A DNA stretch of 56,446 bases from Bacteroidales bacterium (GTDB taxonomy: Bacteria > Bacteroidota > Bacteroidia > Bacteroidales > Tenuifilaceae). The stretch's first letter is position 1, and each line of letters begins with the position of its first letter. The DNA is taken from contig JANYLA010000062.1 in assembly GCA_025361485.1 (NCBI GenBank), positions 1 to 56,446 of the forward strand, given 5' to 3'. Shown here in pieces: positions 37,072 to 46,243 of the stretch. Made by a program: the position numbers and the translations under genes. The notes under the pieces were generated by a model. It saw only the letters and a program-made list of their open reading frames with translations, ran no database searches and had not been told where the DNA came from.

Positions 37072-37632
37072 ATGATAATAGACGCCATTCAAAAACGTAA
37101 AAGCAACTTCTCCTATTCTGAAAAGTCAATTGAGCAGGAAAAATTGAACGAAATATTCGAAGCAGCAACGCTAGCCGCTTCGAGCATGAATGTTCAGCCT
37201 TGGAGATTTATCTTTGCAAATCAAAATGAACCTGAGTTTCAATTAATACTGAACACTCTCTCTGAAGGCAATCAACGCTGGGCAAAGGATGCATCTGCTC
37301 TAGTTCTATCAGTTGCTCAGATTGAGTATACCCATAACGACAAGTTGATCGCCAATGCTTATGCATGGCACGATACTGGCATGGCCAATGCAAATCTAAT
37401 GTTACAGGCAACCAGCCTTGGCTTAGTAACACATCCTATGGGTGGATTTGATCATCAAAAAGCATCGGAGAACTTTAATTTACCTAAAGAATATCAGCCT
37501 GTATTAATAATAGCCCTAGGATATAAAGGAGATGAAACTAAACTCCCTGAGGATCTTATTAAACGCCAGACAGCACCTAGAAAAAGAAAACCTATTGAAG
37601 AGGTGGTTTTCAAAGGGAGTTTTGGGGTTTGA
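37072..37632 (+). CDS. Nitroreductase-family flavoprotein
   Basis: A 186-residue FMN-dependent oxidoreductase, slightly short for the family. Recognisable: the N-terminal DAIQKRKSNFSYSEKSI (start of the FMN-binding motif), AAASSMNVQPWRFIFANQ and GLVTHPMGGFD in the second half. These enzymes reduce quinones, nitro compounds or flavins; the substrate here is unknown. It is followed by a strong promoter in a short gap before the ywbE gene. Confidence 0.88.
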   Translation: MIIDAIQKRKSNFSYSEKSIEQEKLNEIFEAATLAASSMNVQPWRFIFANQNEPEFQLILNTLSEGNQRWAKDASALVLSVAQIEYTHNDKLIANAYAWHDTGMANANLMLQATSLGLVTHPMGGFDHQKASENFNLPKEYQPVLIIALGYKGDETKLPEDLIKRQTAPRKRKPIEEVVFKGSFGV

Positions 37633-37636
37633 GCTG

Positions 37637-37665
37637 TTGAAACTGACTACTTTCTGCTATCTTTG
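37637..37665 (+). promoter_or_regulatory. Promoter for ywbE and the RluA-type gene
   Basis: TTG at 37637-37639, 18-nt spacer, TATCTTTG at 37658-37665, an exact TAnnTTTG -7 element, 17 nt before the ywbE ATG at 37683. Among the best-matching promoters in this window. Confidence 0.6.
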
Positions 37666-37682
37666 CCTCAAATTACTTTAAA

Positions 37683-37877
37683 ATGAACGGAACAAAACGA
37701 GCAGATATCACAAAAGGGCTACAAGTAAATATAATTCTTAAAAAAGATCAGCGAACTGGCACTCTAACAGAAGGGTTTGTAAAAGATATTCTAACCAGCG
37801 CACCCGTTCATCATAGAGGTATTAAGGTTAGGTTGGAGGATGGGCAGATTGGACGCGTACAAGAAATTCTTGAGTAA
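37683..37877 (+). CDS. ywbE: YwbE-family protein
   Basis: A 64-residue protein matching the small YwbE (DUF2196) family by full length, with the family core GLQVNIILKKDQRTG, VKDIL and HRGIKVRLEDGQIGRVQ. The role is unknown. It ends right before the pseudouridine synthase ATG at 37879, sharing a transcript, so a link to RNA or ribosome metabolism is possible but only inferred. Confidence 0.9.
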   Translation: MNGTKRADITKGLQVNIILKKDQRTGTLTEGFVKDILTSAPVHHRGIKVRLEDGQIGRVQEILE

Positions 37878-37878
37878 A

Positions 37879-38784
37879 ATGGATATCATAGAGAATACTA
37901 ACAAACCGAATAGTTTTAAGAAACCGGATATCAATATCAAGGTTACTCAGAACAATGTTTTAATGAAGTTTTTACTTGAGAATGTTAAAGGTAAAAAACG
38001 TGATAATTTTAAAACGCTCCTTATCGATGGACAGGTTTCGGTAGATGGCGAGATTGTAACATGGTTCAACCATCCGTTGACAGCTGGGCAAGAGGTAAAA
38101 ATCAGCTGGGAGAAAGCATTAAAAACAACCTATCCAGGAATCAATATCATTTTCGAGGATCAATTCCTTATCGTAGTTGAGAAAAAAGCTGGAATTCTAT
38201 CCATTTCTACCGAAAAGGAAAAAGATCATACAGCATACAGCATTCTGGGCAAGCACGTGAAGGATCAAGATCCTGCCAACAAAATATTTGTGGTTCATCG
38301 GCTCGATAGGGAAACATCTGGAATTATGATTTTTGCCAAGAGCGAGGAAATTCAAGCAAAACTTCAAGAAAATTGGAATGAAACAATCATTGAGCGCACC
38401 TATATTGCCGTAGTTGAAAAACCCGTTGAGAAGGATAAAGATGTTATTACATCATATTTACGGGAGAGCAAAGCGCTGATTGTTTACTCAAGCAATAAAC
38501 CTTCCGAAGGACAAAAAGCGATTACGCATTACAGCACAATCAAGAAGAATGCAAAATACTCTCTGCTTGAACTAAACCTTGAAACCGGTCGTAAAAACCA
38601 GATTAGGGTTCACATGCAGGTTATTGGACATAGCATAATTGGTGATAAAAAATATGGTTCAACGGTTAGCCCAATTAACCGCTTAGGGTTACATGCTCAA
38701 GTGCTTGCTTTTACCCACCCCATAACCAAGGAGCAGATGCGATTTGAAACGCCTATCCCTAAATCTTTCCTTAAATTATTCTGA
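37879..38784 (+). CDS. RluA-family pseudouridine synthase
   Basis: A 301-residue enzyme that converts uridine to pseudouridine in rRNA or tRNA. An S4-like RNA-binding domain lies in the first 90 residues. The catalytic domain has VHRLDRETSG with the essential Asp, and a C-terminal GRKNQIRVHM motif. The start is chosen at the ATG just after the ywbE stop; an ATG at 37840 would overlap ywbE. The target base cannot be told from the sequence. Confidence 0.92.
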   Translation: MDIIENTNKPNSFKKPDINIKVTQNNVLMKFLLENVKGKKRDNFKTLLIDGQVSVDGEIVTWFNHPLTAGQEVKISWEKALKTTYPGINIIFEDQFLIVVEKKAGILSISTEKEKDHTAYSILGKHVKDQDPANKIFVVHRLDRETSGIMIFAKSEEIQAKLQENWNETIIERTYIAVVEKPVEKDKDVITSYLRESKALIVYSSNKPSEGQKAITHYSTIKKNAKYSLLELNLETGRKNQIRVHMQVIGHSIIGDKKYGSTVSPINRLGLHAQVLAFTHPITKEQMRFETPIPKSFLKLF

Positions 38785-39028
38785 TTTTTTGACCTCAGTA
38801 TTGCAGAGTACACATAGATAAGCAGCTAAGGATAAAACTTCGCTTTCTTATTAGCTATTGACACCTGCAATCATCAATACTAACATATTCCTTTTTTCTA
38901 TCTCCTAAACTATTTTATCAACACCCTTGTTTATGGGTTAATTCCGAGCTGTTGATAAATGATTTTAACCAAATGCAAATACCTAAAGAATTATCAATCA
39001 AACTTTTTAACTTTACAAATAATTACCT

Positions 39029-39502
39029 ATGACTACAATAAGTTTAAAATCAGGAGATAAAGCTCCAGAATTCTCTTCGGTTGACCAGAATGGCAATCAG
39101 ATAAAACTCTCTGACTATAAAGGAAAGAAGGTTATTCTATATTTTTATCCGAAAGATAATACATCAGGCTGTACGGCTGAGGCATGCAGTCTTCGCGATG
39201 GATATGAGCAGTTGGGCAATCTTGGATTTGATGTAATTGGCGTTAGCCCCGATAACGAAAAATCGCATCTAAACTTTATTAAAAAGTTTGATTTACCTTT
39301 CAGACTGATTGCAGATACTGAACAAACAGTAGCCGCACTGTATGGGGTTTGGGGCGAAAAGAAAATGTATGGTAGAAACTATATGGGAATTCTACGGACA
39401 ACCTTTCTTATTGATGAAAAGGGAGAAATAACTCATCTAATATCAAAGGTAAATACTGGCGATCATGTTAATCAGATTCTCGAATTAATTGAAAAACCTT
39501 AA
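39029..39502 (+). CDS. bcp: Thioredoxin-dependent thiol peroxidase (Bcp type)
   Basis: A 157-residue peroxiredoxin that reduces hydroperoxides. Peroxidatic Cys48 in NTSGCTAEACS with a nearby resolving Cys53, the atypical 2-Cys arrangement of Bcp. Preceded by FYPKD. It is 15 nt before recA and on the same strand, so the two may be co-transcribed. Confidence 0.95.
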   Translation: MTTISLKSGDKAPEFSSVDQNGNQIKLSDYKGKKVILYFYPKDNTSGCTAEACSLRDGYEQLGNLGFDVIGVSPDNEKSHLNFIKKFDLPFRLIADTEQTVAALYGVWGEKKMYGRNYMGILRTTFLIDEKGEITHLISKVNTGDHVNQILELIEKP

Positions 39503-39517
39503 AAAAATTAATTATAA

Positions 39518-40555
39518 ATGGAAAAGACTGACAGCAAAGAAAAAGTTGAAAACAAAGGAAAAGAAATCAGCAAGGAAAAGCTAAAAGCCCTTCAGGTAAC
39601 CCTTGATAAAATCGAAAAAGATTTTGGTAAAGGTTCCATTATGAAGATGGGCGACAAAGCGGTAGCTGATGTTCCAACCATTTCATCAGGCTCAATTGCC
39701 CTCGATGCAGCGCTTGGTATTGGTGGTTATCCAAGAGGTCGAGTTGTTGAGATTTACGGCCCTGAATCATCGGGTAAAACAACTCTCGCAATTCATGCCA
39801 TTGCCGAAGCGCAGAAAGCTGGTGGTATTGCCGCTATTATCGATGCAGAACATGCTTTCGACCGCACCTATGCCGAAAAATTAGGTGTTGATGTTGAGAC
39901 ACTGCTAATCTCACAACCCGATAACGGCGAGCAAGCACTTGAAATAACTGAAAATCTTATCCGCTCCGGCGCTATTGATATTATCGTAATCGACTCAGTT
40001 GCTGCATTAACTCCTAAGGCTGAGATTGAAGGCGAAATGGGCGATAGCAAAATGGGCTTGCAAGCTCGTTTGATGTCGCAAGCACTTCGTAAACTCACAG
40101 GAACGATTAGCAAAACGAATACATGCTGCGTATTCATCAACCAGCTGCGCGATAAGATTGGCGTGATGTTCGGAAACCCCGAAACCACTACAGGTGGAAA
40201 TGCACTTAAATTCTACGCAACAGTTCGTGTTGATATCCGCAAAATGAATCAGATTAAGGATGGCGATGATGCAACGGGGAACAGGGTTCGTGTGAAAATT
40301 GTGAAGAATAAACTAGCTCCACCATTCAAAAAGGCTGAGTTTGATATCGTATTCGGTGAGGGAATCTCCAAAACAGGTGAGATTATAGATATGGGAGTTG
40401 AAATGAATATCATCAAGAAGAGCGGTTCATGGTTCAGCTACGGCGAAACCCGTCTTGGTCAAGGGCGCGATGCAGTTAGGCAATTACTCTTTGATAATAT
40501 TGAACTAGCTGATGAACTTGAAAAAAAGATTAGAGAGTCGTTGAAGAATAAGTAA
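39518..40555 (+). CDS. recA: Recombinase RecA
   Basis: RecA forms filaments on single-stranded DNA for recombination and SOS induction. The 345-residue protein has the P-loop GPESSGKTT (81-89), DSVAAL, and a normal length. It has a lysine-rich N-terminal extension of about 25 residues. I see no SOS box upstream; it may be co-transcribed with the bcp gene. The regulatory partner RecX is elsewhere in the window (5688). A terminator follows at 40569. Confidence 0.98.
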   Translation: MEKTDSKEKVENKGKEISKEKLKALQVTLDKIEKDFGKGSIMKMGDKAVADVPTISSGSIALDAALGIGGYPRGRVVEIYGPESSGKTTLAIHAIAEAQKAGGIAAIIDAEHAFDRTYAEKLGVDVETLLISQPDNGEQALEITENLIRSGAIDIIVIDSVAALTPKAEIEGEMGDSKMGLQARLMSQALRKLTGTISKTNTCCVFINQLRDKIGVMFGNPETTTGGNALKFYATVRVDIRKMNQIKDGDDATGNRVRVKIVKNKLAPPFKKAEFDIVFGEGISKTGEIIDMGVEMNIIKKSGSWFSYGETRLGQGRDAVRQLLFDNIELADELEKKIRESLKNK

Positions 40556-40568
40556 TATTTACAACATT

Positions 40569-40599
40569 AAACCTGACAGGTTTGAAACCTGTCAGGTTT
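40569..40599. terminator. Perfect palindromic terminator between recA and prfB
   Basis: A perfect inverted repeat, 15 nt per arm (40569-40583 and 40585-40599), one-base loop, followed by a run of T on the plus strand. Each arm also contains its own small palindrome. It ends recA and, with A/T bases at its left side, could also serve prfB, which converges on it. Confidence 0.9.
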
Positions 40600-40608
40600 T
40601 TTTTATTT

Positions 40609-41698
40609 CTACTCCCCACCGTACTGCATTAAATACGCTTTAAGAAAATCGTTCAAATCGCCATCCAAAACATCCTGTACATTTGATGTTTCATAGTCTG
40701 TTCGCAAATCTTTAACCAGTTTATAAGGGTGAAGAACGTAGTTTCGAATTTGGGAGCCCCATTCAATCTTCTTCTTCTTACCTTCAATCTCATCCTGAAT
40801 CTCTCTTTTTTTGCGAAGTTCTAGCTCATAAAGTTGTCCTTTCAGAATTCGTATAGCATTCTCCTTGTTCTGATTCTGCGAACGGGTTTCGGTATTCTCA
40901 ACAACAATGCCTGATGGAAGGTGATATAATCTCACGCCTGTCTCAACCTTATTCACATTCTGCCCTCCAGCACCGCCCGAACGGTAAGTATCCCACTTAA
41001 TATCCGCAGCACCAACAAGAATTTCGATGGTATCGTCAATTGCAGGTGAAACAAAAACCGAAGCGAATGTAGTATGTCGTCGAGCATTTGAATCGTATGG
41101 AGAAATTCGCACAAGGCGATGTACCCCATTCTCACTCTTCAAATAGCCATAAGCCAAATCACCAACAAATTCAACAGTTACCGACTTTACTCCTGCCTCA
41201 TCCCCTTTCTGAATATCGATAATTTTAACCTCGTAGCCATTTCGCTCTCCCCAGCGCATGTACATGCGCATGAGCATTTCAACCCAATCCAAACTCTCGG
41301 TACCGCCAGCACCGGAATTAATCTTCATTATAGATCCAAGACGATCTTCCTCGTTGCGAAGCATATTCCTGAGCTCAAGATCCTCGATTTTTGAGAGTGT
41401 TAAAGCGTATTGTTTGGCAACCTCATCTTCAGTTGCCTCGCCTTCTTTTGCAAAATCGTAAAGCACTTGAAGATCATCGATGCACTGCTTTACATCAAAG
41501 TATGATTGTGTCCAAATTTTTATAGTGGCAACAAGTTTAAGCTGCTTTTCAGCATCTGCTGGCACATCCCAGAAGTTTGGCGATTGAGTTTTTTGCTCCT
41601 CCTCGTCGAGTTTAATTAACTTGTTATCGATGTCAAAGATGCCTCCTCAGCGCGTCTTCGCGCTTTACAAGTTCCTTCAATTGTTCAATATTGATCAT
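40609..41698 (-). CDS. prfB: Peptide chain release factor 2 with programmed +1 frameshift
   Basis: RF2 ends translation at UGA and UAA. The gene starts at the ATG at 41698 (Met-Ile-Asn-Ile-Glu-Gln-Leu). After codon 21 (CTT, 41638-41636) an in-frame TGA (41635-41633) is bypassed by a +1 shift. Reading resumes with GAC at 41634 and continues to 40609, giving about 362 residues. An AGGAGG upstream (41647-41642) and the CTT-TGA-C slip site match the classic autoregulatory RF2 site. Later motifs: GGAGGQNVN (GGQ catalytic motif, PrmC target), and SPYDS in place of the usual SPF stop-recognition tripeptide. Without the shift the protein would stop after 21 residues. Confidence 0.93.
41631..41650 (-). 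promoter_or_regulatory. RF2 programmed frameshift site
   Basis: On the minus strand: the Shine-Dalgarno-like AGGAGG (41647-41642), three bases, then CTT TGA C (41638-41632). A shift into the +1 frame at CTT lets RF2 be made only when RF2 is scarce. The match to the known site is by motif; no expression data were used. Confidence 0.92.
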
Positions 41699-41812
41699 GA
41701 TCGCTGATTTTGCGTAAAAGTAGTAAAAAGAGCCTATAGTTTTTGTTATCGATGAAACCTTATAATATATCTTTGGTCTAAATAATTCAAAAGCCAGAAA
41801 TCAAAAAAATGA

Positions 41813-41930
41813 CCACGGAGGCACAGAGTGCACAGAGATATTTAAACGCTACGGCGCAAAGGGCTATTAATAAACGTGTTCATCTGTTTAGTCTGTGTCC
41901 TTTGTGTTCTATTTAACTCAAAAGCCAAAA
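41813..41930. repeat. Degenerate copy of an intergenic inverted-repeat element
   Basis: The left side begins ACCACGGAGGCACAGAGTGC and the right side is CTGTGTCCTTTGTGTTCT, roughly inverted repeats of each other. They resemble the better copy at 42973-43119. The match is imperfect; probably an old copy or a related unit. Confidence 0.5.
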
Positions 41931-41942
41931 ATCAATTAACAA

Positions 41943-42971
41943 ATGAATATGAACCTATTTATCGACCTGCGTAGCGATACAGTTACCCGACCAACCACAG
42001 GAATGCTCAAAGCAATGATGACAGCACAAGTTGGTGATGATGTTTTTGGTGAGGATCCAACGGTAAACGCCTTGGAGAAAAAAGTTGCCGAGATATTTGG
42101 AAAACAAGCTGCTATATACTGTCCTTCGGGAACAATGACGAACCAAATTGCTATCAATGTTCATGTAAGACCTGGCGATGAGGTTATCTGCGATCAAACT
42201 GCCCATGTCTACAATTTCGAAGGTGGCGGGATTGCCCGTAACTCATCCGCATCTGTGCGTTTGCTTCAAGGGGACAGAGGTAGATACACTGCTGACGATG
42301 TTTTAGCAAACATCAACCCCGATAATATTCATGCAGCTAGAACGAAATTGGTGGAAATCGAAAATACCGTTAATAAAGCTGGCGGAAGCTATTGGGATAT
42401 CAATGAGATTCGCAAAATAAAAGAGGTTACTGATAAATATAAATTAAAACTCCACCTCGATGGAGCAAGGCTATTCAACGCATTGGTCGAAACAGGTGAA
42501 ACTCCAAAACAATACGGTGAACTATTCGACTCTATTTCAATATGTTTATCGAAAGGGCTTGGAACCCCTGTAGGTTCTGTGCTGCTCGGCACTGAGGATT
42601 TTATCAAAGAGGCTCGTCGAACTCGCAAGGTATTTGGTGGAGCAATGCGTCAGGCAGGATTTATGGCAGCAGCAGGACTTTATGCACTTGAAAACAATAT
42701 CTCAAGGCTAAAAGAGGATCATCAACAGGCAAGAGCTATTGCCGATGTGCTATCAAAGCAATCATACATCGAAACGGTAAATCCTGTTCAAACGAATATC
42801 CTTGTATTCAAACTAAACCAATCAATGAAAGATAAAGATTTTGTTAAAATACTAGGGGAGAAAAACATTCACTGCCTTACGTTTGGACCTCAAACCATTA
42901 GAATGGTAACCCATTTGGATTTTACGGATGAAATGCTTGAAATTGTAAAGAAAACTATAAGTCGTTTATAA
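41943..42971 (+). CDS. ltaE: Low-specificity threonine aldolase
   Basis: Cleaves L-threonine (and allo-threonine) to glycine and acetaldehyde using pyridoxal phosphate. The 342-residue protein starts IDLRSDTVTRPT, a family hallmark. HLDGARLFNA contains the aspartate and arginine that bind the cofactor, and Lys204 (SICLSKGLGTPVG) is the Schiff-base lysine. Low- versus L-allo-specificity cannot be separated from sequence alone. The gene sits between intergenic repeats on both sides. Confidence 0.93.
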   Translation: MNMNLFIDLRSDTVTRPTTGMLKAMMTAQVGDDVFGEDPTVNALEKKVAEIFGKQAAIYCPSGTMTNQIAINVHVRPGDEVICDQTAHVYNFEGGGIARNSSASVRLLQGDRGRYTADDVLANINPDNIHAARTKLVEIENTVNKAGGSYWDINEIRKIKEVTDKYKLKLHLDGARLFNALVETGETPKQYGELFDSISICLSKGLGTPVGSVLLGTEDFIKEARRTRKVFGGAMRQAGFMAAAGLYALENNISRLKEDHQQARAIADVLSKQSYIETVNPVQTNILVFKLNQSMKDKDFVKILGEKNIHCLTFGPQTIRMVTHLDFTDEMLEIVKKTISRL

Positions 42972-42972
42972 A

Positions 42973-43119
42973 AGACTAACCACGGAGACACGGAGGACAC
43001 AGAGATTGAAAGAGCATATGACATTTTCAGTATAGATTCAAAACCTCTCTTAACTGACGGAGTTATTCCACTTAAAGTTCAATTTTACTCGGTGTTCTCC
43101 GTGTCTCCGTGGTTAGTCT
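42973..43119. repeat. 147-nt element with 28-nt inverted ends
   Basis: Ends 42973-43000 and 43092-43119 are inverted repeats over 28 nt with one mismatch. The ends contain ACCACGGAGACACGGAGG-type sequence. There is no reading frame inside; the middle is about 90 nt of AT-rich DNA. The size and terminal inverted repeats suggest a MITE-like or REP-like intergenic element. Target-site duplications were not established. Confidence 0.7.
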
Positions 43120-43234
43120 AATAAGCAAAGGAATTACCAAAGCGTATCCAATCCAAAGTTATGAATTCGATAATTTACATCAATGAAAACCCATTTTTTA
43201 TTACCTTTAAGCAATCTTCTGACTTATGACATAA

Positions 43235-45721
43235 ATGGAACCGATTTACAACGCTCAATTAGAGCTGGCATTTGATTTTGTTCAATACACCAACAAAAAC
43301 ATATTTCTTACAGGTAAGGCGGGTACTGGTAAAACAACTTTTTTACATAACCTTAAACTCAAATCGCCCAAACGAATGATTGTTGTTGCACCAACAGGTG
43401 TTGCAGCAATAAACGCAGGAGGAGTTACAATCCATTCATTCTTTCAATTGCCCTTTGGACCTTTTCTACCAATACAGAAAAATTCAGAGAATCCCTTTCA
43501 CGATTTTGAGGATAAAACTTCAGCCGATAGCGCAAAACGGTTTAGTCGTGAAAAAATAAATATCATCAAAAGCCTTGATCTGCTTGTTATTGATGAGATA
43601 AGCATGGTGAGAGCCGACATACTAGATGCAATTGACGAAGTGCTTCGCAAATATAAAAATCGCTTTGAACCCTTTGGTGGAGTTCAACTCCTGATGATCG
43701 GCGATTTACAACAACTTGCCCCGATAGCTAAGGATGATGAATGGGTAATACTAAAGGATTACTACGAAAACACATTCTTTTTCTCCAGCCAAGCGCTTCA
43801 AAAAACACGATATATAAGTATCGAGCTAAAACACATCTATCGTCAAAGCGACCACCATTTTATTCAAATTTTGAATAAGGTTCGCGAAAACATACTCGAT
43901 GATGAAACGTTGAAAGAGTTAAACAAAAGACACATTCCCAATTTCGATCCCAGCGATGATGAAGGCTACATTACCCTTACTACTCATAACAATCAGTCAC
44001 AGGCAATCAATGAGTCGAAGTTGAATAAATTAAAGGGAGGAACCCATAGGTTTAAAGCAATTGTAAATGGAGATTTTCCCGAAGGAACCTTCCCCACCGA
44101 ATCAGAACTGATTATGAAAATTGGGGCTCAGGTAATGTTTGTTAAGAATGATAGTTCATACGAAAAACTTTACTATAACGGAAAGATTGGAACAGTTACC
44201 GATATTGACGATGATATCATTTATGTTAAATGTCCTAACGAAAAGATTGCAATTCCAACCCAAAAAGCCGATTGGCAAAACACAAAATACTCAATCGATT
44301 CTGAAACCAAGGCGATAACCGAAAAGATTGTTGGTACATTCACCCAATACCCTTTGAAATTAGCATGGGCAATCACCATTCATAAAAGCCAAGGATTGAC
44401 ATTTGAAAAGGCTATAATCGATGCAAACTCGGCATTTGCTCACGGACAAGTATATGTGGCTTTAAGCCGATGTAAAACCATTGAAGGGATGGTTCTTAGC
44501 ACACCCATTGCCACTAAAAGCATTAAGAGCGATTCTACTGTTTCGCAATTCGTTCATGAGATAGAGCAAAATCCTCCCAAACAGGAACTTTTAGAGGATT
44601 CTAAAAAAGAGTATGAACGAACATTAATCTTTGAGCTTTTTGATTTTAGTGCCATGCAACGCCGTTTAAACTACTTGCTAAAGCTTATCAATAACCATAA
44701 GGAAAGTCTCCACGAGAACTTTAGTGCACCTTTCAATAAAATGAGTTTGTCGCTTAAAGTTGACCTAGGGGAAGTATCGGGAAAGTTCAAGATTCAGGCT
44801 CAACAGCTATTAACATCTCAAAATTCCGTTGAAGAGCACGAGCCGTTGCAGGAACGGCTAAAGAAAGCCAGCACCTATTTCTCCGAAAAACTAGAGGCAA
44901 TTATTATCAACCCTCTTAATGAGATATTAGTTGAAACCGACAATAAAGCCATCAGAAAACAGATTACCGATCAAATCGATCGATTAAATGAGGAATCTTC
45001 AATTAAACTGAAGTGCCTTAAAAGTTGTATCGCCGGATTCAACATAAAGGATTACCTCGACACCCGAGCAAAAGCAGCAATTCATAAGGTAGAACTAAAA
45101 ACTAAAAGTCGAACAATACATTCATCGAGTAGCAGCACACCTTCAAAACTATATAATACGCTTAAAGCTTGGCGCGACGATAAAGCCGATGAGCTAAACG
45201 TACCACAATACATGGTTCTACCTCAAAAGGCTATGCTTTTACTGGCAAGTCAACTCCCTTACAATCTTGCTGAGCTAAAAAACATAAAAGGACTTGGAAA
45301 GAAAAAAATACAACAATTCGGAAGTGAGATACTTGAAATAATTATAGAATATCGAATCGACAATAATATTGAACTACCACAAAAGGCTGTTGAATTGGTA
45401 TCATCGAAAAAAACAGAAAAAGTTGATTCGAAGAAGGTAAGCTTTGAGCTATTTAAGGAGGGAAAATCCATTCAGAAAATTGGTACAGAACGCAATATGG
45501 CACCAACAACAATTGAAGGGCATTTAGCTCATTATGTAGGTACAGGAGAAATAGACATTAGCCTATTTCTTACTCAAGAAAAGATAGATCAAATATCCGA
45601 TTACTTTATTAGCCACAAAACGAAATCGCTCACCAATGCAAAAGCAGAATTTGGCGATAAGGTTACCTATTTCGAACTAAAATTCGTTCTGAAACGCTTA
45701 GAGTTTAATGGGAGGTCGTAG
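43235..45721 (+). CDS. PIF1-like helicase with HRDC and HTH_40 C-terminus
   Basis: An 828-residue protein. The N-terminal 400 residues form an SF1 helicase core of PIF1/RecD type: Walker A GKAGTGKT (27-34), Walker B VIDEISM, and motifs including GDLQQL and VALSRCKT. After a long spacer lies an HRDC-like domain (about 640-720), then a helix-turn-helix (HTH_40, about 728-815) with TIEGHLAHYVGTGEID. Such fusions occur in Bacteroidota and are thought to act in DNA repair or replication restart. The exact substrate is unknown. No recombination partner is adjacent. Confidence 0.92.
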   Translation: MEPIYNAQLELAFDFVQYTNKNIFLTGKAGTGKTTFLHNLKLKSPKRMIVVAPTGVAAINAGGVTIHSFFQLPFGPFLPIQKNSENPFHDFEDKTSADSAKRFSREKINIIKSLDLLVIDEISMVRADILDAIDEVLRKYKNRFEPFGGVQLLMIGDLQQLAPIAKDDEWVILKDYYENTFFFSSQALQKTRYISIELKHIYRQSDHHFIQILNKVRENILDDETLKELNKRHIPNFDPSDDEGYITLTTHNNQSQAINESKLNKLKGGTHRFKAIVNGDFPEGTFPTESELIMKIGAQVMFVKNDSSYEKLYYNGKIGTVTDIDDDIIYVKCPNEKIAIPTQKADWQNTKYSIDSETKAITEKIVGTFTQYPLKLAWAITIHKSQGLTFEKAIIDANSAFAHGQVYVALSRCKTIEGMVLSTPIATKSIKSDSTVSQFVHEIEQNPPKQELLEDSKKEYERTLIFELFDFSAMQRRLNYLLKLINNHKESLHENFSAPFNKMSLSLKVDLGEVSGKFKIQAQQLLTSQNSVEEHEPLQERLKKASTYFSEKLEAIIINPLNEILVETDNKAIRKQITDQIDRLNEESSIKLKCLKSCIAGFNIKDYLDTRAKAAIHKVELKTKSRTIHSSSSSTPSKLYNTLKAWRDDKADELNVPQYMVLPQKAMLLLASQLPYNLAELKNIKGLGKKKIQQFGSEILEIIIEYRIDNNIELPQKAVELVSSKKTEKVDSKKVSFELFKEGKSIQKIGTERNMAPTTIEGHLAHYVGTGEIDISLFLTQEKIDQISDYFISHKTKSLTNAKAEFGDKVTYFELKFVLKRLEFNGRS

Positions 45722-45769
45722 ATTGAGTAAAAACAAAAAAACTTACTTTTTCAAGTAAGGCTTTCGACG

Positions 45770-45810
45770 CTATAAAAAAGCAAAGCCCAGCACTTTCGTG
45801 CCAGGCTCTG
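45770..45810 (-). terminator. Terminator downstream of tRNA-Pro
   Basis: Minus-strand stem of about 10 bp including two G-U pairs (arms near 45785-45794 and 45799-45808), loop GAAA, followed by a T run (45778-45770). It is 8 nt past the tRNA-Pro 3' end and probably ends the tRNA operon. Confidence 0.65.
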
Positions 45811-45817
45811 TCTTTTG

Positions 45818-45892
45818 TCGGGGTGGAGAGATTCGAACTCCCGACCCTCTGGTCCCAAACCAGATGCGCTAACCGGACTGCGCTACACCCCG
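45818..45892 (-). tRNA. tRNA-Pro (anticodon TGG)
   Basis: Cloverleaf readable on the minus strand: acceptor CGGGGTG/CACCCCG, anticodon loop TTTGGGA with anticodon TGG, and the T-loop TTCGAAT. The discriminator is A at 45818. No encoded CCA. It is 8 nt downstream of tRNA-Ser, in the same orientation. Confidence 0.95.
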
Positions 45893-45900
45893 AAATATTA

Positions 45901-45992
<92 letters not shown>

Positions 45993-46165
45993 AGTGGAGT
46001 CTGAAATAATAAACTTTGTATCAAAAAAAAACTTTCATACCCCTCAGTGGGTTTGACTTCTATTCTAAATTGCCGTTGCTGTTTCAAAAAGAAGTGGCAC
46101 AAAAGTATAAAATCAATTCAATTTAGCAAAAAATAAATCTCTTTTTACAGATTATTTTCAAAATA

Positions 46166-46190
46166 AAAGGGAGAAGACGTTTCTCCCTTT
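46166..46190 (-). terminator. Terminator after clpS
   Basis: Inverted repeat 46166-46175 against 46181-46190 (10 bp) with a 5-nt loop. On the minus strand it is followed by a T-rich stretch, 54 nt beyond the clpS stop. Confidence 0.7.
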
Positions 46191-46243
46191 CCAATATTAT
46201 TAACAATCTGCCTGATACACATCAAAGTAACGCTATCCGATTT

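Noticed and set aside
36804..37088. 94-codon minus-strand frame in the gap between SDR and nitroreductase
   Set aside because: It overlaps both neighbouring coding ends and covers palindromic repeats; no domain seen.
40609..41565. A shorter RF2 starting at a GTG (41565)
   Set aside because: The RF2 start and programmed frameshift upstream are clear, so the shorter form is only the open part after the shift.
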